Shown one piece after another: positions 34,552 through 43,357 of a stretch of 64,000 bases of DNA. The translations under genes were made by a program, and so were the position numbers. The notes under the pieces were generated by a model that had not been told where the DNA came from, searched no databases, and worked only from the letters and a program-made list of their open reading frames with translations. This stretch comes from Saprospiraceae bacterium UBA2329 (GTDB lineage: Bacteria; Bacteroidota; Bacteroidia; Chitinophagales; Saprospiraceae): NCBI GenBank assembly GCA_002344975.1, contig DDUV01000053.1:1-64000 (forward strand), in the 5' to 3' direction. Within the stretch, counting starts at the first letter, position 1. The number at the start of each line of letters is the position of its first letter.

Positions 34552-36186
34552 TTACACCTGAAACACTCCCACGTTGAACTTCTCTACCGGCGCGTTGTCG
34601 GCCGCTTCGATGCTCATGGAAATGGCTCTGCGGGTATCGGCGGGGTTGATGATTTCATCCACCCAGAGGCGGGCAGCCGCGTAGTACGGCGTGGTTTGGC
34701 GCTCGTACTTGGACTTGATGTCGTGGAGCAAATGCGCTTCGTCTTCGGGCGAGAGTTGTTGCCACTTGGCTTTGAGGCCTGCTGTTTGAATCTGGAGCAA
34801 AGTCTTGGCTGCCTGCTCGCCTCCCATGACGGCAATTTTGGCGTTGGGCCAGGCAAAAATGAATCGGGGATCGTAGGCTTTGCCGCACATGGCATAGTTG
34901 CCCGCACCGTAAGAATTACCTACAACAATGCTGATCTTCGGCACGGTAGAATTGGCCACTGCATTCACCATCTTCGCCCCGTCTTTGATGATGCCGCCGT
35001 GCTCGGAGCGCGAGCCTACCATGAATCCGGTGACATCGTGCAGGAAAACCAGCGGAATTTTTTTCTGGTTGCAGTTCATAATAAACCGGGCCGCCTTATC
35101 GGCAGAATCGGAATAAATGACACCGCCCACCTGCATTTCGCCTTTGGGCGTGCGCACCACCTCGCGGTTGTTGGCCACGATGCCCACCGACCAGCCGTCA
35201 ATGCGGGCATAGGCGCAGATGATGGTTTTGCCGTAGTCTTTTTTATAAAAAGTCAGTTCGGAATCGTCCACTATTCGGCGCAGCAGTTCCGTCATGCTGT
35301 ACGGTTTGGCGCTGTTTTCGGGTACGATACCGAATATTTCAGACGGATTTTCTTTGGGCAGGCGGGGTTCAGCGCGGTCGAAACCGGCCTTGGGAAACGT
35401 GCCGAGTTTGTCCACCAGATCGCGGATGGTACTCAGACAGGTTGGGTCGTCGGGCATGCGGTAATCGGTGATGCCGGAAATTTCGGCAGTGGTACGCGCG
35501 CCGCCAAGTGTTTCTTTGTCAATATCTTCTCCGATAGCGGCTTTCACCAAATAAGGTCCCGCTAAAAAAATAGAACCGGTGCCGTCCACAATCAATGCCT
35601 CATCCGACATGATGGGCAGGTAGGCGCCGCCTGCCACGCAACTTCCCATGATGGCGGCAATTTGTGGAATCCCCATAGAAGACATACGGGCATTGTTGCG
35701 GAAAATGCGGCCAAAGTGCTCTTTGTCGGGGAATATCTCGTCCTGCATAGGCAGGTAAACGCCCGCGCTGTCCACCAAATAGATGATGGGCAGGCGGTTT
35801 TCCATGGCAATTTCCTGCGCCCGCAGGTTCTTTTTCCCTGTAATGGGAAACCAGGCGCCGGCCTTCACGGTGGCGTCATTGGCAACGATAACACATTGAC
35901 GGCCACGCACATAACCTATGCCTACCACAACTCCGCCGGCAGGGCAACCACCATGCTCCTCGTACATTTCGAAACCGGCAAAAGCGCCGATTTCCATAAA
36001 ATAAGAATCTGGATCAATGAGATGATTTACTCGTTCTCGGGCCGTGAGCTTGCCCAAACTGTGTTCTTTTTCAATTTTAGCCTTGCCGCCGCCCTGATGA
36101 ATTTTTTCCAAACGAAACTCCATTCTGGAAACCAGCAGCTTGAGGTGGTCTTCGTTTTTGCCGCGTTCGAGTTCTTCTTTGGTCAT
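34552..36186 (-). CDS. Acyl-CoA carboxylase carboxyltransferase (beta) subunit
   Basis: The 544-residue product is a biotin-dependent carboxyltransferase subunit that transfers CO2 from carboxybiotin to an acyl-CoA (propionyl-, methylcrotonyl- or acetyl-CoA). Recognisable parts are GKLTARERVNHLIDPDSYFMEIG, the oxyanion-forming glycine-rich segments (MGSCVAGGAYLPIMSDE and GNSYGAGNYAMCGKAYDP), the FLHDVTGFMVG segment and the C-terminal DEIINPADTRR. The C-terminal half resembles methylcrotonoyl-CoA carboxylase beta subunits as well as PccB, so the substrate is open. No biotin-carboxylase alpha subunit is adjacent. It would feed methylmalonyl-CoA to the mutase if the substrate is propionyl-CoA. 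Confidence 0.88.
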   Translation of the reverse strand: MTKEELERGKNEDHLKLLVSRMEFRLEKIHQGGGKAKIEKEHSLGKLTARERVNHLIDPDSYFMEIGAFAGFEMYEEHGGCPAGGVVVGIGYVRGRQCVIVANDATVKAGAWFPITGKKNLRAQEIAMENRLPIIYLVDSAGVYLPMQDEIFPDKEHFGRIFRNNARMSSMGIPQIAAIMGSCVAGGAYLPIMSDEALIVDGTGSIFLAGPYLVKAAIGEDIDKETLGGARTTAEISGITDYRMPDDPTCLSTIRDLVDKLGTFPKAGFDRAEPRLPKENPSEIFGIVPENSAKPYSMTELLRRIVDDSELTFYKKDYGKTIICAYARIDGWSVGIVANNREVVRTPKGEMQVGGVIYSDSADKAARFIMNCNQKKIPLVFLHDVTGFMVGSRSEHGGIIKDGAKMVNAVANSTVPKISIVVGNSYGAGNYAMCGKAYDPRFIFAWPNAKIAVMGGEQAAKTLLQIQTAGLKAKWQQLSPEDEAHLLHDIKSKYERQTTPYYAAARLWVDEIINPADTRRAISMSIEAADNAPVEKFNVGVFQV

Positions 36187-36203
36187 TGTGGTTGCCGTTT
36201 GTA

Positions 36204-36234
36204 AAGAAGGGTTAACCGCGCGTCAACCCTTCTT
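36204..36234 (-). terminator. Hairpin between DUF6794-like gene and carboxylase gene
   Basis: A perfect ten-base inverted repeat, AAGAAGGGTT (36204-36213) and AACCCTTCTT (36225-36234), with an 11-base loop lies just after the minus-strand DUF6794-like gene. On the minus strand only a short T-run follows, so it may be a weak terminator or an attenuator before the carboxylase gene. Confidence 0.6.
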
Positions 36235-36241
36235 CAAATAT

Positions 36242-36772
36242 TCAATTCTTATTTACCTTTTTGCGCTCCAATTCGATGACCGTACCTTTTTTCATACGTT
36301 CCTCATTCTCTTGTTGACGCTTTTCCTTAATCGCCTCAATCTGAACTTTGATCTCCAAAGGCTTTTTGTTGAGATAGCGATGATAGGACACGATGACGAT
36401 CTGCGACATGTCTTCAGGGTAGCTTACTCCCAGCGATTTGAGGTAGTGAGAAAATCTTGACCCCTCATAAAATCCCCATTTTTGGGAAATCCAGCGGCCC
36501 AAACTGAAGAACAATTTATGCACCACTTCGTCTTCCGTAGCCGATTTGAAGGTAGCTTTGGCAGAAGGCTCAATCAAACGATTCAGTTCTTCGAAGGCAT
36601 TCACCAAATCTTTGGGTATGTAAATGCCGTCCAAGCGCTCCTGCTTGATGCGCCATTGATAATTCTTTTCAAATTCGGCCTCGGTTTCAGCAGGCTTGGC
36701 CAGTTGAGCAAATGCCGGCATTGTTGCCGCAAACAGCAGCAACAGGAGAGCAAACAGGTTTTTTCCAGACAT
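36242..36772 (-). CDS. Secreted DUF6794-like protein
   Basis: This 176-residue protein starts at 36772 with a signal peptide (MSGKNLFALLLLLFAATMPAFAQ). The body contains YIPKDLVNAFEELNRLIEP, FKSATEDEVVHKLFFSLGRWISQKWGF and SRFSHYLKSLGVSYPEDMSQI, a pattern I recognise from the DUF6794 family. It has no known function. A lysine- and glutamate-rich tail (KEKRQQENEERMKKG) follows. The longer frame upstream (to 37006) lacks any domain and was not used. It lies between fabH and the carboxylase gene on the same strand. Confidence 0.8.
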   Translation of the reverse strand: MSGKNLFALLLLLFAATMPAFAQLAKPAETEAEFEKNYQWRIKQERLDGIYIPKDLVNAFEELNRLIEPSAKATFKSATEDEVVHKLFFSLGRWISQKWGFYEGSRFSHYLKSLGVSYPEDMSQIVIVSYHRYLNKKPLEIKVQIEAIKEKRQQENEERMKKGTVIELERKKVNKN

Positions 36773-36846
36773 AATGAATCGTAATGTTGTGAATGTATCG
36801 AGTGATGAAACAACGCCACCTCCCGATACACTCATCGCGAGGCGGA

Positions 36847-37914
36847 CTACCAGCGAATCAGCGCCGAGCCCCAGGTAAAGCCGCTGCCGAATGCCGCCAG
36901 ACAAACTAAATCGCCCGCCTTGACGGCCCCGGCTTCCACCGCTTCGCACAAGGCAATGGGGATGGAAGCTGCTGTGGTGTTGCCATAACGTTGGATATTG
37001 CTCCAAACTTGCGCGGGCGACAAGCCTAATTTTTTGCCTACAAACTCGCTGATTCTCAGGTTGGCCTGATGAGGCACCAACAAGTTGATATCGGCAGCCG
37101 TAAGACTCTGACTATGAAGTGCTTCCATGATGACTTCAGGGAATTTTTGCACCGCCATTTTGAACACAAAAGGCCCGTCCATATACGGGTAAATCTGCCC
37201 GTTGTCGAACATGTGCTGTGTGATGAACATTTGGCCATACTCAGTTTCCGGGTAGCCCCAGTCAATGTCCTCGCCCATTTTTTCGGAGTGGTATCCGCCA
37301 TGCGCACCGGGATTAATCATGGCCAATTTTTCGGCATAGGTACCATTGGAGTGCAGTTTGGTGGTGAGTACGCCCTTGCCTTCTTCGTCGGTCGGTTGCA
37401 ACACCACAGCGCCGGCGCCGTCTCCGAAAATGACCGTCACATTGCGACCTTCGGTAGTAAAATCCAAGCCCATGGAGTGAATCTCGGCGCCCACGAGCAG
37501 GATGTTTTTATACATCCCGGTCTTGATGAACTGATCGGCAACCGAGAGGCCATACACGAAGCCGGAGCATTGATTGCGAATGTCGAGGGCGGGAATTTCC
37601 GTGTCCGTAATGCCTAATTCGCGCTGAAGCAGCACGCCGCAGCCGGGGAAGTAATAATCGGGGCTAAGGGTGGCAAAGATGATGAAATCCACGTCTCGTT
37701 TGCTGATGCCTGCGCGCTCAATGGCTATTTCGGCAGCGCGGGCGCCCATCGTGGTGGACGTTTCTTTGTGTTTTTCGGCATAGTGGCGCTCGCGGATACC
37801 AGTGCGTTCCTGAATCCACTCGTCGGTAGTGTCCATCACTTTCTGAAGATCGTGGTTGGTCACTGTTTTTTCGGGCACATAAGAGCCGATACCTGCTATT
37901 TTGGTGCGGAGCAT
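36847..37914 (-). CDS. fabH: 3-oxoacyl-ACP synthase III (FabH family)
   Basis: The 355-residue enzyme condenses an acyl-CoA primer with malonyl-ACP to start fatty acid synthesis. The catalytic triad is visible: Cys in NQCSGFVYGLS, His in LVPHQANLRI and Asn in RYGNTTAASIPIAL. The N-terminal DEWIQERTGIRERHY and the C-terminal GDLVCLAAFGSGFTWGS are also typical. The start at 37914 (MLRTKIAGIGSYVPE) matches the family; the upstream in-frame Met does not. A TACATTTG box on the minus strand (37969-37976) sits 54 bases before the start. FabH-like homologues that act outside primary fatty acid synthesis are an alternative. Confidence 0.88.
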   Translation of the reverse strand: MLRTKIAGIGSYVPEKTVTNHDLQKVMDTTDEWIQERTGIRERHYAEKHKETSTTMGARAAEIAIERAGISKRDVDFIIFATLSPDYYFPGCGVLLQRELGITDTEIPALDIRNQCSGFVYGLSVADQFIKTGMYKNILLVGAEIHSMGLDFTTEGRNVTVIFGDGAGAVVLQPTDEEGKGVLTTKLHSNGTYAEKLAMINPGAHGGYHSEKMGEDIDWGYPETEYGQMFITQHMFDNGQIYPYMDGPFVFKMAVQKFPEVIMEALHSQSLTAADINLLVPHQANLRISEFVGKKLGLSPAQVWSNIQRYGNTTAASIPIALCEAVEAGAVKAGDLVCLAAFGSGFTWGSALIRW

Positions 37915-37968
37915 AACGATGTTGTTTATGTTGGTTTTAAAAAGTTGGTTCGGGTATTTATCGCTTCG

Positions 37969-37976
37969 CAAATGTA
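37969..37976 (-). promoter_or_regulatory. TANNTTTG-type -7 box upstream of fabH
   Basis: On the minus strand this reads TACATTTG, a perfect TANNTTTG box, eight bases beyond the ftcD stop codon and 54 bases before the fabH start. I do not see a well-placed -33 TTTG element, so this is tentative. It suggests fabH can be transcribed separately from the gldE-gldD-ftcD group. Confidence 0.42.
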
Positions 37977-37984
37977 ATACTTCG

Positions 37985-39670
37985 TCACGAGATTTTCTCA
38001 GCCACCAAAGCCATAATCTCTTTTTCCATCAAATCGGCCTGCTCCATCCATGCTCTGGCTTGCTGCACAGCCTGTTCTGCAAACGATTTGTCTTTCAGCC
38101 CGCCTGTATTGACCAACACATTGAGGCCCGCGCCATGTACGGCTGCACGAGCGCACAAAGCGCCCACTCCGGCATCTGTCACCGAGTTGGGGTTGCCCTG
38201 CTCTACCATCGCCCTCACCGGACCAAAGGAAGCAAGCGCCAATTCCATCGTTTTCAGCGGCGTTTCAATGGCAAAGCGGGTAGCCGATTGAATGGCGGCG
38301 CTGCGGGCGGCCTTTTCATCGGGGGTGCCTTTCGGCAATTGGAAGGCATTCATAATGGCATTGAAAGCGCGCGTGTCTTCGTCCACCAAAGCCAGCAGTT
38401 GATTTTTGATGTCCTGCGCTTTGACGGCCCAATCGGAAAACTCCTCCCAACGCTCGTCCCAGCCGCGTTTGTGCGAGGACAGATTGGCTACCATGGCCGC
38501 CAGCGATGCGCCCAATGCGCCCACATAAGCCGAAATGGAGCCTCCTCCCGGCGCGGGGCTTTCAGAGGCGGTCTCATCGGCAAACTGTACCAAGTTTTTA
38601 GCAATCAATGGGTTGGATGCTTCCGACTGCAATTTGTACTCAATCACTTTTTGTTTCGGGTCAAACGGCCCCAAATCGTCCAAACCCATTGAGCGCACTG
38701 CAATGCGCAAGAGTTCTTCTTCGGAAACGCCGGCAGATCGCTTTTGCTTGCGCAGGAAATACCGGCCTGCATCGAGCAATACCTGCAAAGGCAACAAGCC
38801 TACAATTTCGGAACCCGTGACGCGCATTCCCCGCGATTCGGCGCTGCGGCAACAAGCCTCGAATGCCTCGTGCAAAGAAGTGACCTTGATGTCGGTCAGG
38901 TTCATCGAAACCTGCGCGATGCCATATTCTTCGATGTACCACCCGATGGCTTTCACAGCTTTGCAGGCGCCGGGTATGCGCATCGGCTCGCCGTTTTCAT
39001 CGGTGCGAACGGGACCGGTAACGGGGTCGCCGTCGCGGAGCACGCGCCCCTGCTCACGCACATCGAAGGCCACGCTGTTGGCTCTGCGCACCGAGGTGGT
39101 ATTGAGGTTGGCATTGTACGCTACCAGAAAATCGCGGGCGCCAATGACGGTAGCGCCGCTGCGGCTGTTGAATTGTGTCGGGCCAAAATCGGGCGCCCAT
39201 TCTGGATCGGCTAGTTTTTGCGGCAGTGCCTCGTATTCGCCAGATCGGATAGCCGCCAGATTGCGGCGCTCCGGGCGGGAAGCGGCAGCCTCGTAGAGAT
39301 ACACGGGTATTTCCAGCTCAGTGCCTACTCTTTCTGCCAGGCGCTTGGCCCACTCGGCCGTTTCTTCCAAACTGATACCGCTGATGGGTACCAGAGGGCA
39401 CACATCGGTAGCGCCCATGCGGGGGTGTTCGCCGGTGTGCGCAGCCATGTCTATGAGCCGGGCGGCCTCCCGAATGGCTCTGAAAGCAGCTTCTACTACG
39501 GCGGCAGGCTCTCCGGCAAAAGTGACTACCGTGCGATGAGTGGCCTTGCCAGGGTCAACGTCCAAGAGTTGAACACCCTCAGTTTGCTCAATAACCGCCG
39601 TGATCTGGCTGATGACTTCCGGGTTGCGCCCTTCGCTGAAATTGGGCACACATTCTATGATTTGCTTCAT
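37985..39670 (-). CDS. ftcD: Bifunctional glutamate formimidoyltransferase / formimidoyl-THF cyclodeaminase
   Basis: This 561-residue fusion covers two steps of histidine breakdown and one-carbon metabolism. The N-terminal transferase domain has IIECVPNFSEGRNPEVI, DPGKATHRTVVTFAG and AHTGEHPRMGATDVCPLVPI. The C-terminal cyclodeaminase domain starts near residue 350, with TASESPAPGGGSISAYVGALGASLAAMVANL as its hallmark. The full length and both domain signatures are intact, as in the bifunctional enzyme. The start at 39670 is the family start (MKQIIECVPNFSEGRN). It lies one base after gldD and is probably co-transcribed with gldE and gldD. No other hut gene is in the window except a hydrolase-like gene at 43358. 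Confidence 0.92.
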   Translation of the reverse strand: MKQIIECVPNFSEGRNPEVISQITAVIEQTEGVQLLDVDPGKATHRTVVTFAGEPAAVVEAAFRAIREAARLIDMAAHTGEHPRMGATDVCPLVPISGISLEETAEWAKRLAERVGTELEIPVYLYEAAASRPERRNLAAIRSGEYEALPQKLADPEWAPDFGPTQFNSRSGATVIGARDFLVAYNANLNTTSVRRANSVAFDVREQGRVLRDGDPVTGPVRTDENGEPMRIPGACKAVKAIGWYIEEYGIAQVSMNLTDIKVTSLHEAFEACCRSAESRGMRVTGSEIVGLLPLQVLLDAGRYFLRKQKRSAGVSEEELLRIAVRSMGLDDLGPFDPKQKVIEYKLQSEASNPLIAKNLVQFADETASESPAPGGGSISAYVGALGASLAAMVANLSSHKRGWDERWEEFSDWAVKAQDIKNQLLALVDEDTRAFNAIMNAFQLPKGTPDEKAARSAAIQSATRFAIETPLKTMELALASFGPVRAMVEQGNPNSVTDAGVGALCARAAVHGAGLNVLVNTGGLKDKSFAEQAVQQARAWMEQADLMEKEIMALVAEKIS

Positions 39671-39671
39671 T

Positions 39672-40262
39672 TTATTTCGACCATTGAAAAGTTTCGATGA
39701 TGTGCATGATGTCTTTTCTGACAAAATCAATAACCGGGGCAATGGAGTCTGCGTTCACAGCCGCATCAAAATACAGTGCGCCCCGCATGAAATGCTGCGT
39801 GCTGTCGGTGACGTAAAACTGAAACGGAGAAGCGACCGGGCCTTCTATATTGAAAACGAATCCGCTGGTTCCGTTGGGCAGTTTGATGACTTTGGTATCA
39901 ATGTAAGTGGCTTTTTTGTTGTGCCAGTCGGTCATTTCAAACATGTCCACATTGAGTTTTTCCAATGATTGCCGGCTGTTGATGGGCGCATAACTGCAAT
40001 GCAGCGTGCCGTTGAACTGGGGAAAACGCAAATTGAACCAACAGGGGTGCGGCGGAGCTTCGTCAAAGAAGGAAGAGTCTTTTTCTATTGACATGTAGTC
40101 GGGGTATTCAAAAGAAAAATCACAGGCGTTTTGGGTAAACCCGACGAAGTTTCGATCTGGATAAATGATTTTGGGAAACGCTCTGGGTTTGGGATTGTAC
40201 GCAGGATCGCTGCAAGCCCCGAGGACGAACATCAACAGGGCAAAAAAAGCTGAATATTTCAT
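39672..40262 (-). CDS. gldD: Gliding motility lipoprotein GldD
   Basis: This 196-residue lipoprotein has a signal peptide ending in LGACS, which gives a lipidation cysteine. The conserved GldD pattern is visible: YNPKPRAFPKIIYPDR, CDFSFEYPDYM, CWFNLRFPQFNGTLHCSYAPI and FQFYVTDSTQHFMRGALYFDA. GldD is needed for gliding in Flavobacterium johnsoniae, and its exact role is unclear. The start codon overlaps the gldE stop by four bases (40259-40262), so the two are coupled. Confidence 0.93.
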   Translation of the reverse strand: MKYSAFFALLMFVLGACSDPAYNPKPRAFPKIIYPDRNFVGFTQNACDFSFEYPDYMSIEKDSSFFDEAPPHPCWFNLRFPQFNGTLHCSYAPINSRQSLEKLNVDMFEMTDWHNKKATYIDTKVIKLPNGTSGFVFNIEGPVASPFQFYVTDSTQHFMRGALYFDAAVNADSIAPVIDFVRKDIMHIIETFQWSK

Positions 40263-41674
40263 GCTTCAGATTTATGAATGGTTACGCGCACCTGTTCTAT
40301 TCGGCGCTTGGTAACCGAAACGATTTTGAAAGTAAAGCCATTGTGCTGAAGCTGGGCGTCTTTGCGGGGAAACTGGCCGCAGAGTTCCAACAGCAGGCCG
40401 GCTAAAGAATCTGCTTCGCCTTTGACTTCATCAAACGCCTCTACCGGCACCCCGATGATGCGGCACAAGTCATTGAGCAGGGTTTTCCCCTCGAAAAGAT
40501 AGTTGTAATCGTCAAGTTTTTGATACACCACATCGGTTTCATCATCGAACTCGTCTTTGATATCGCCGATGATTTCCTCCATGATGTCTTCAAGGGTGAC
40601 GAGGCCCGCCGTGCCGCCGTATTCGTCCACCACGATAGCGAGATGGAGGTGTTCTTTCTGAAACTCCCGCAACAGCTCGTCTATTTTTTTCGATTCGGGC
40701 ACATACATCACATTGGTACGAATGACCGATTGCCAGTCAAAATCGCCATCTTTGAGGTGGCCCAGCAGGTCTTTGACATACAATAGCCCCACAACCTGAT
40801 CGAGGTCTTCTTCAAAAACAGGAATGCGGGAGTAGCCGCTCTCCCTTGCTATGTTGAGGAGTTCTTCATAACTGGCTGTATTTTCCACCCCCACAATGTC
40901 CAATCGGGGCGTCATGATCTGGCGAACAGACACGCCGCTGAACTTGACGATGCTGTGCAGGATATCCAATTCGCGGCTGCCCGTTTGGTGTTCCCGGCTC
41001 ACGGTAAGGTCTATGGCTTCGCCGATGTCTTCTTTGCTGGCCTGAGAACTCGTCTTCACTCTGTGTGCCAATCGCTTCTCTATCAAGCCGGTAGAACGCA
41101 TCAGCAGAAAGCTCAGCGGTTTGAACAATACCGACAGCGTGGATAAGGGCGATGACATGATGCGCGCCAGTTGCAGGTTGTTTTGAGTGGCATATACTTT
41201 GGGCGCTACTTCGCCGAAGAGCACCAACAAAAAAGTGACGCCCACCACCGTGATTAAAAAACTCAGCACGTCGGCCCATTGGGAAGCTGCTTCTACTCCG
41301 TAACCCATCCACGAGGTGATGCCTTGCGCCCAATGTTCGATTTGAGCTTCGGGCAACCAACTCCTCAATATGAATTCTGAGAGGATGACGATGGAGATAT
41401 TGACGAAATTGTTGCTGATGAGAATGGTCGCCAACAACAGGCGGGGATGGTCTTTGAGGTGTAAAATGCGTTGTGCAACGCCGCTTCTTTCTTCCGACAG
41501 CACCTCGAAATCATTGTGCGAAAGCGAAAAAAATGCCACCTCCGAACCAGAGATGAGACCCGAACAGATCAGCAGCAAGAGCACGCCGGCCAAAGCCAGC
41601 CAAGCCTGCCACATCACTGGCGCAGAAAGTAGAAGTTGATAAAGGTATAAGGGTATTTCAGACTCGGTTTCCAA
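40259..41674 (-). CDS. gldE: Gliding motility-associated GldE, CNNM/CorC family protein
   Basis: The 471-residue membrane protein has an N-terminal DUF21 (CNNM) domain with about four membrane segments (for example WQAWLALAGVLLLLICSGLI and VLSFLITVVGVTFLLVLFGEVAP). Two CBS domains follow (VSVRQIMTPRLDIVGVE; VIRTNVMYVPESKKIDELL) and then a C-terminal CorC_HlyC domain. That is the layout of GldE, a paralogue of CorC-type transporters or regulators encoded next to gldD in Bacteroidetes. The acidic EYGGTAGLVTLEDIMEEIIG segment is typical. It is the first gene of the gldE-gldD-ftcD unit, 45 bases after ssb. Confidence 0.92.
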   Translation of the reverse strand: METESEIPLYLYQLLLSAPVMWQAWLALAGVLLLLICSGLISGSEVAFFSLSHNDFEVLSEERSGVAQRILHLKDHPRLLLATILISNNFVNISIVILSEFILRSWLPEAQIEHWAQGITSWMGYGVEAASQWADVLSFLITVVGVTFLLVLFGEVAPKVYATQNNLQLARIMSSPLSTLSVLFKPLSFLLMRSTGLIEKRLAHRVKTSSQASKEDIGEAIDLTVSREHQTGSRELDILHSIVKFSGVSVRQIMTPRLDIVGVENTASYEELLNIARESGYSRIPVFEEDLDQVVGLLYVKDLLGHLKDGDFDWQSVIRTNVMYVPESKKIDELLREFQKEHLHLAIVVDEYGGTAGLVTLEDIMEEIIGDIKDEFDDETDVVYQKLDDYNYLFEGKTLLNDLCRIIGVPVEAFDEVKGEADSLAGLLLELCGQFPRKDAQLQHNGFTFKIVSVTKRRIEQVRVTIHKSEA

Positions 41675-41719
41675 TTGGATTACAGTTGGTTAGAAAAATG
41701 TAGCGATAGCGGTCTCCCA

Positions 41720-42157
41720 TCAGAACGGCAGATCATCGGCAGGCGCATCGTTGCTGTTCACATCGTTTTGGTCGGGCATGGGCGCCGCGCCTTCCACCGT
41801 AGCCACCTGAGGCTGAGGCGTATAGGCGTCTTCACGCTTGCCGAGGCTCCTGAAATAATTGGCCACTACCTCGGTCGTGCGGCGGCTGTTGCCGTCCTGA
41901 TCCTGCCAGGTGCGGTGGGTCAGTTTGCCCTCCACATACACGCTCATGCCTTTTTTGAGGCTGCTTTCGGCGCGTTCGGCCAATTGACGCCAAACTACAA
42001 TCTCATGCCATTCTGTGGTGGTTTGCCAGTTGCCCTCCCTGTCTTTGTAGGATTCATTGGTAGCTAAGGTGAACTTAGCGACCACCGCCCCGTTTTCCAA
42101 GCGACGCACTTCGGGGTCTTTGCCCAGATTGCCTATGAGTATGACTCGATTGACCAT
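41720..42157 (-). CDS. ssb: Single-stranded DNA-binding protein
   Basis: The 145-residue protein has a typical OB fold (VNRVILIGNLGKDPEVR, FTLATNESYKDREGNWQ, TEWHEIVVWRQLAERAES, KKGMSVYVEGKLTHRTW) and an acidic tail ending in DDLPF, the conserved SSB partner-binding tip. It acts in replication and repair. The upstream gap to mutY carries three short palindromes (42178-42281). The mutY-ssb-gldE-gldD order is common in Bacteroidetes. Confidence 0.96.
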   Translation of the reverse strand: MVNRVILIGNLGKDPEVRRLENGAVVAKFTLATNESYKDREGNWQTTTEWHEIVVWRQLAERAESSLKKGMSVYVEGKLTHRTWQDQDGNSRRTTEVVANYFRSLGKREDAYTPQPQVATVEGAAPMPDQNDVNSNDAPADDLPF

Positions 42158-42177
42158 TGTTTTACAGTTTATTACAA

Positions 42178-42281
42178 GAGGTTTATACCTCGCGCTGCCG
42201 GGTTTTCCGCATAACCTTCGACGCTATTTTATTGGTTGGCAGCGCCCGGTATGACAAAAACGGCTTCGCGCTTACAGCGCG
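42178..42281. repeat. Cluster of three palindromes between mutY and ssb
   Basis: Three inverted repeats lie in this stretch: GAGGT-TTAT-ACCTC (42178-42191), GCGCTGCC (42192-42199) with GGCAGCGC (42238-42245), and CGCGCT-TAC-AGCGCG (42267-42281). The last spans the mutY stop codon. The short arms with 3-4 base loops resemble those of the family A repeats elsewhere in the window, though the sequence differs. They could act in transcript processing or be a decayed repeat. Confidence 0.6.
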
Positions 42282-43354
42282 AGACATAAATTGAACACAT
42301 TGTCCTTCAAATACCGATCAATAATTTTTGGAAACGCAAACTTAGACAACTTTTCCCGTTCAATCCATAAAAATCGGCTGTCTTCTGGAAGAACAATTTC
42401 CTGCCGGGGCCGTATCTCAAAAAAAATGGCCGTAACAAACCGGTGTGTCAGCGTTTGCCGAAAAGGCGGCGATACAGACGCTACAAGTGCATCTGTGTTT
42501 TGCAAAATCTCGTTCCAGCCGGCATCCGACTGCAAAACGTCCAACGCGGTGGTCAACGCGGGGAGTTCCAGCAACGGAAATTCGTACAATCCATTCCAGA
42601 TATCTTTACCCTCTCGTCTGGAAATCAGTACTTTGCCCGCCTGTTCTACGACCAGATAATGAAAAAAGCGCTCCCGTTTGACAATGCTTTTCGACTTCAG
42701 GGGCAAGTCCGACACCGTGCCCTCTGCCAATGCCCGGCAATGCTCCGACACCGGGCACTGCCTGCAAAGCGGGTTCTGAGGCGTGCAGCACATTGCCCCG
42801 AAATCCATGATGGCCTGATTGTAGGCTGCGGGCCGGGCTGCGTCCAAGGTCGATTGCGCCAGTTCCTCAAAACGCTTTCTTCCGGCAGTGGTATCCACCG
42901 GTTCGGCTAAGCCTGTGAAACGGCTCAGCACCCGGAATACATTGCCGTCCAACACCGCATGGGGGGCATCGTAAGCAAAAGAAGCAATGGCCGCCGCCGT
43001 GTAAGGACCTACTCCGGGCAACTGCCTCAAGCCTTCATAAGTATCTGGAAATCTGCCGTTCATCTCGAAAGCGACCAAGCGGGCGGCTTTCAGCAGGTTG
43101 CGGGCGCGAGCGTAGTAGCCCAGCCCTTCCCACAGCTTCATCACCTCGTCGTCTTCGGCTGAGGCCAAATCGGTGACGGTGGGAAATCGCTCCACAAATT
43201 TGAGATAATACGGCAGTCCCTGCGCGGCGCGGGTTTGCTGCAAAAGTATTTCCGACAACCAGATTTTGTAAGGATCGCGGATGCCTTTCCAGGGCAGCGG
43301 GCGTTCGACTTCGGCGCCCCAGTCAATTAGCTTTTTGCGAAAATCAGGGGTCAT
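42272..43354 (-). CDS. mutY: A/G-specific adenine glycosylase
   Basis: The 360-residue repair glycosylase removes adenine mispaired with 8-oxoguanine. It has the N-terminal catalytic region LSEILLQQTRAAQGLPYY with the catalytic Glu, a helix-hairpin-helix with LPGVGPYTAAAIASF, and the Asp-containing VLDGNVFRVLSRF. An iron-sulfur cluster motif with four cysteines (CCTPQNPLCRQCPVSEHC) comes next, followed by a NUDIX-like C-terminal domain that recognises 8-oxoG. The start at 43354 matches the family. The gene starts three bases after the hydrolase-like gene ends and is probably co-transcribed with it. Confidence 0.94.
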   Translation of the reverse strand: MTPDFRKKLIDWGAEVERPLPWKGIRDPYKIWLSEILLQQTRAAQGLPYYLKFVERFPTVTDLASAEDDEVMKLWEGLGYYARARNLLKAARLVAFEMNGRFPDTYEGLRQLPGVGPYTAAAIASFAYDAPHAVLDGNVFRVLSRFTGLAEPVDTTAGRKRFEELAQSTLDAARPAAYNQAIMDFGAMCCTPQNPLCRQCPVSEHCRALAEGTVSDLPLKSKSIVKRERFFHYLVVEQAGKVLISRREGKDIWNGLYEFPLLELPALTTALDVLQSDAGWNEILQNTDALVASVSPPFRQTLTHRFVTAIFFEIRPRQEIVLPEDSRFLWIEREKLSKFAFPKIIDRYLKDNVFNLCLAL

Positions 43355-43357
43355 GTT

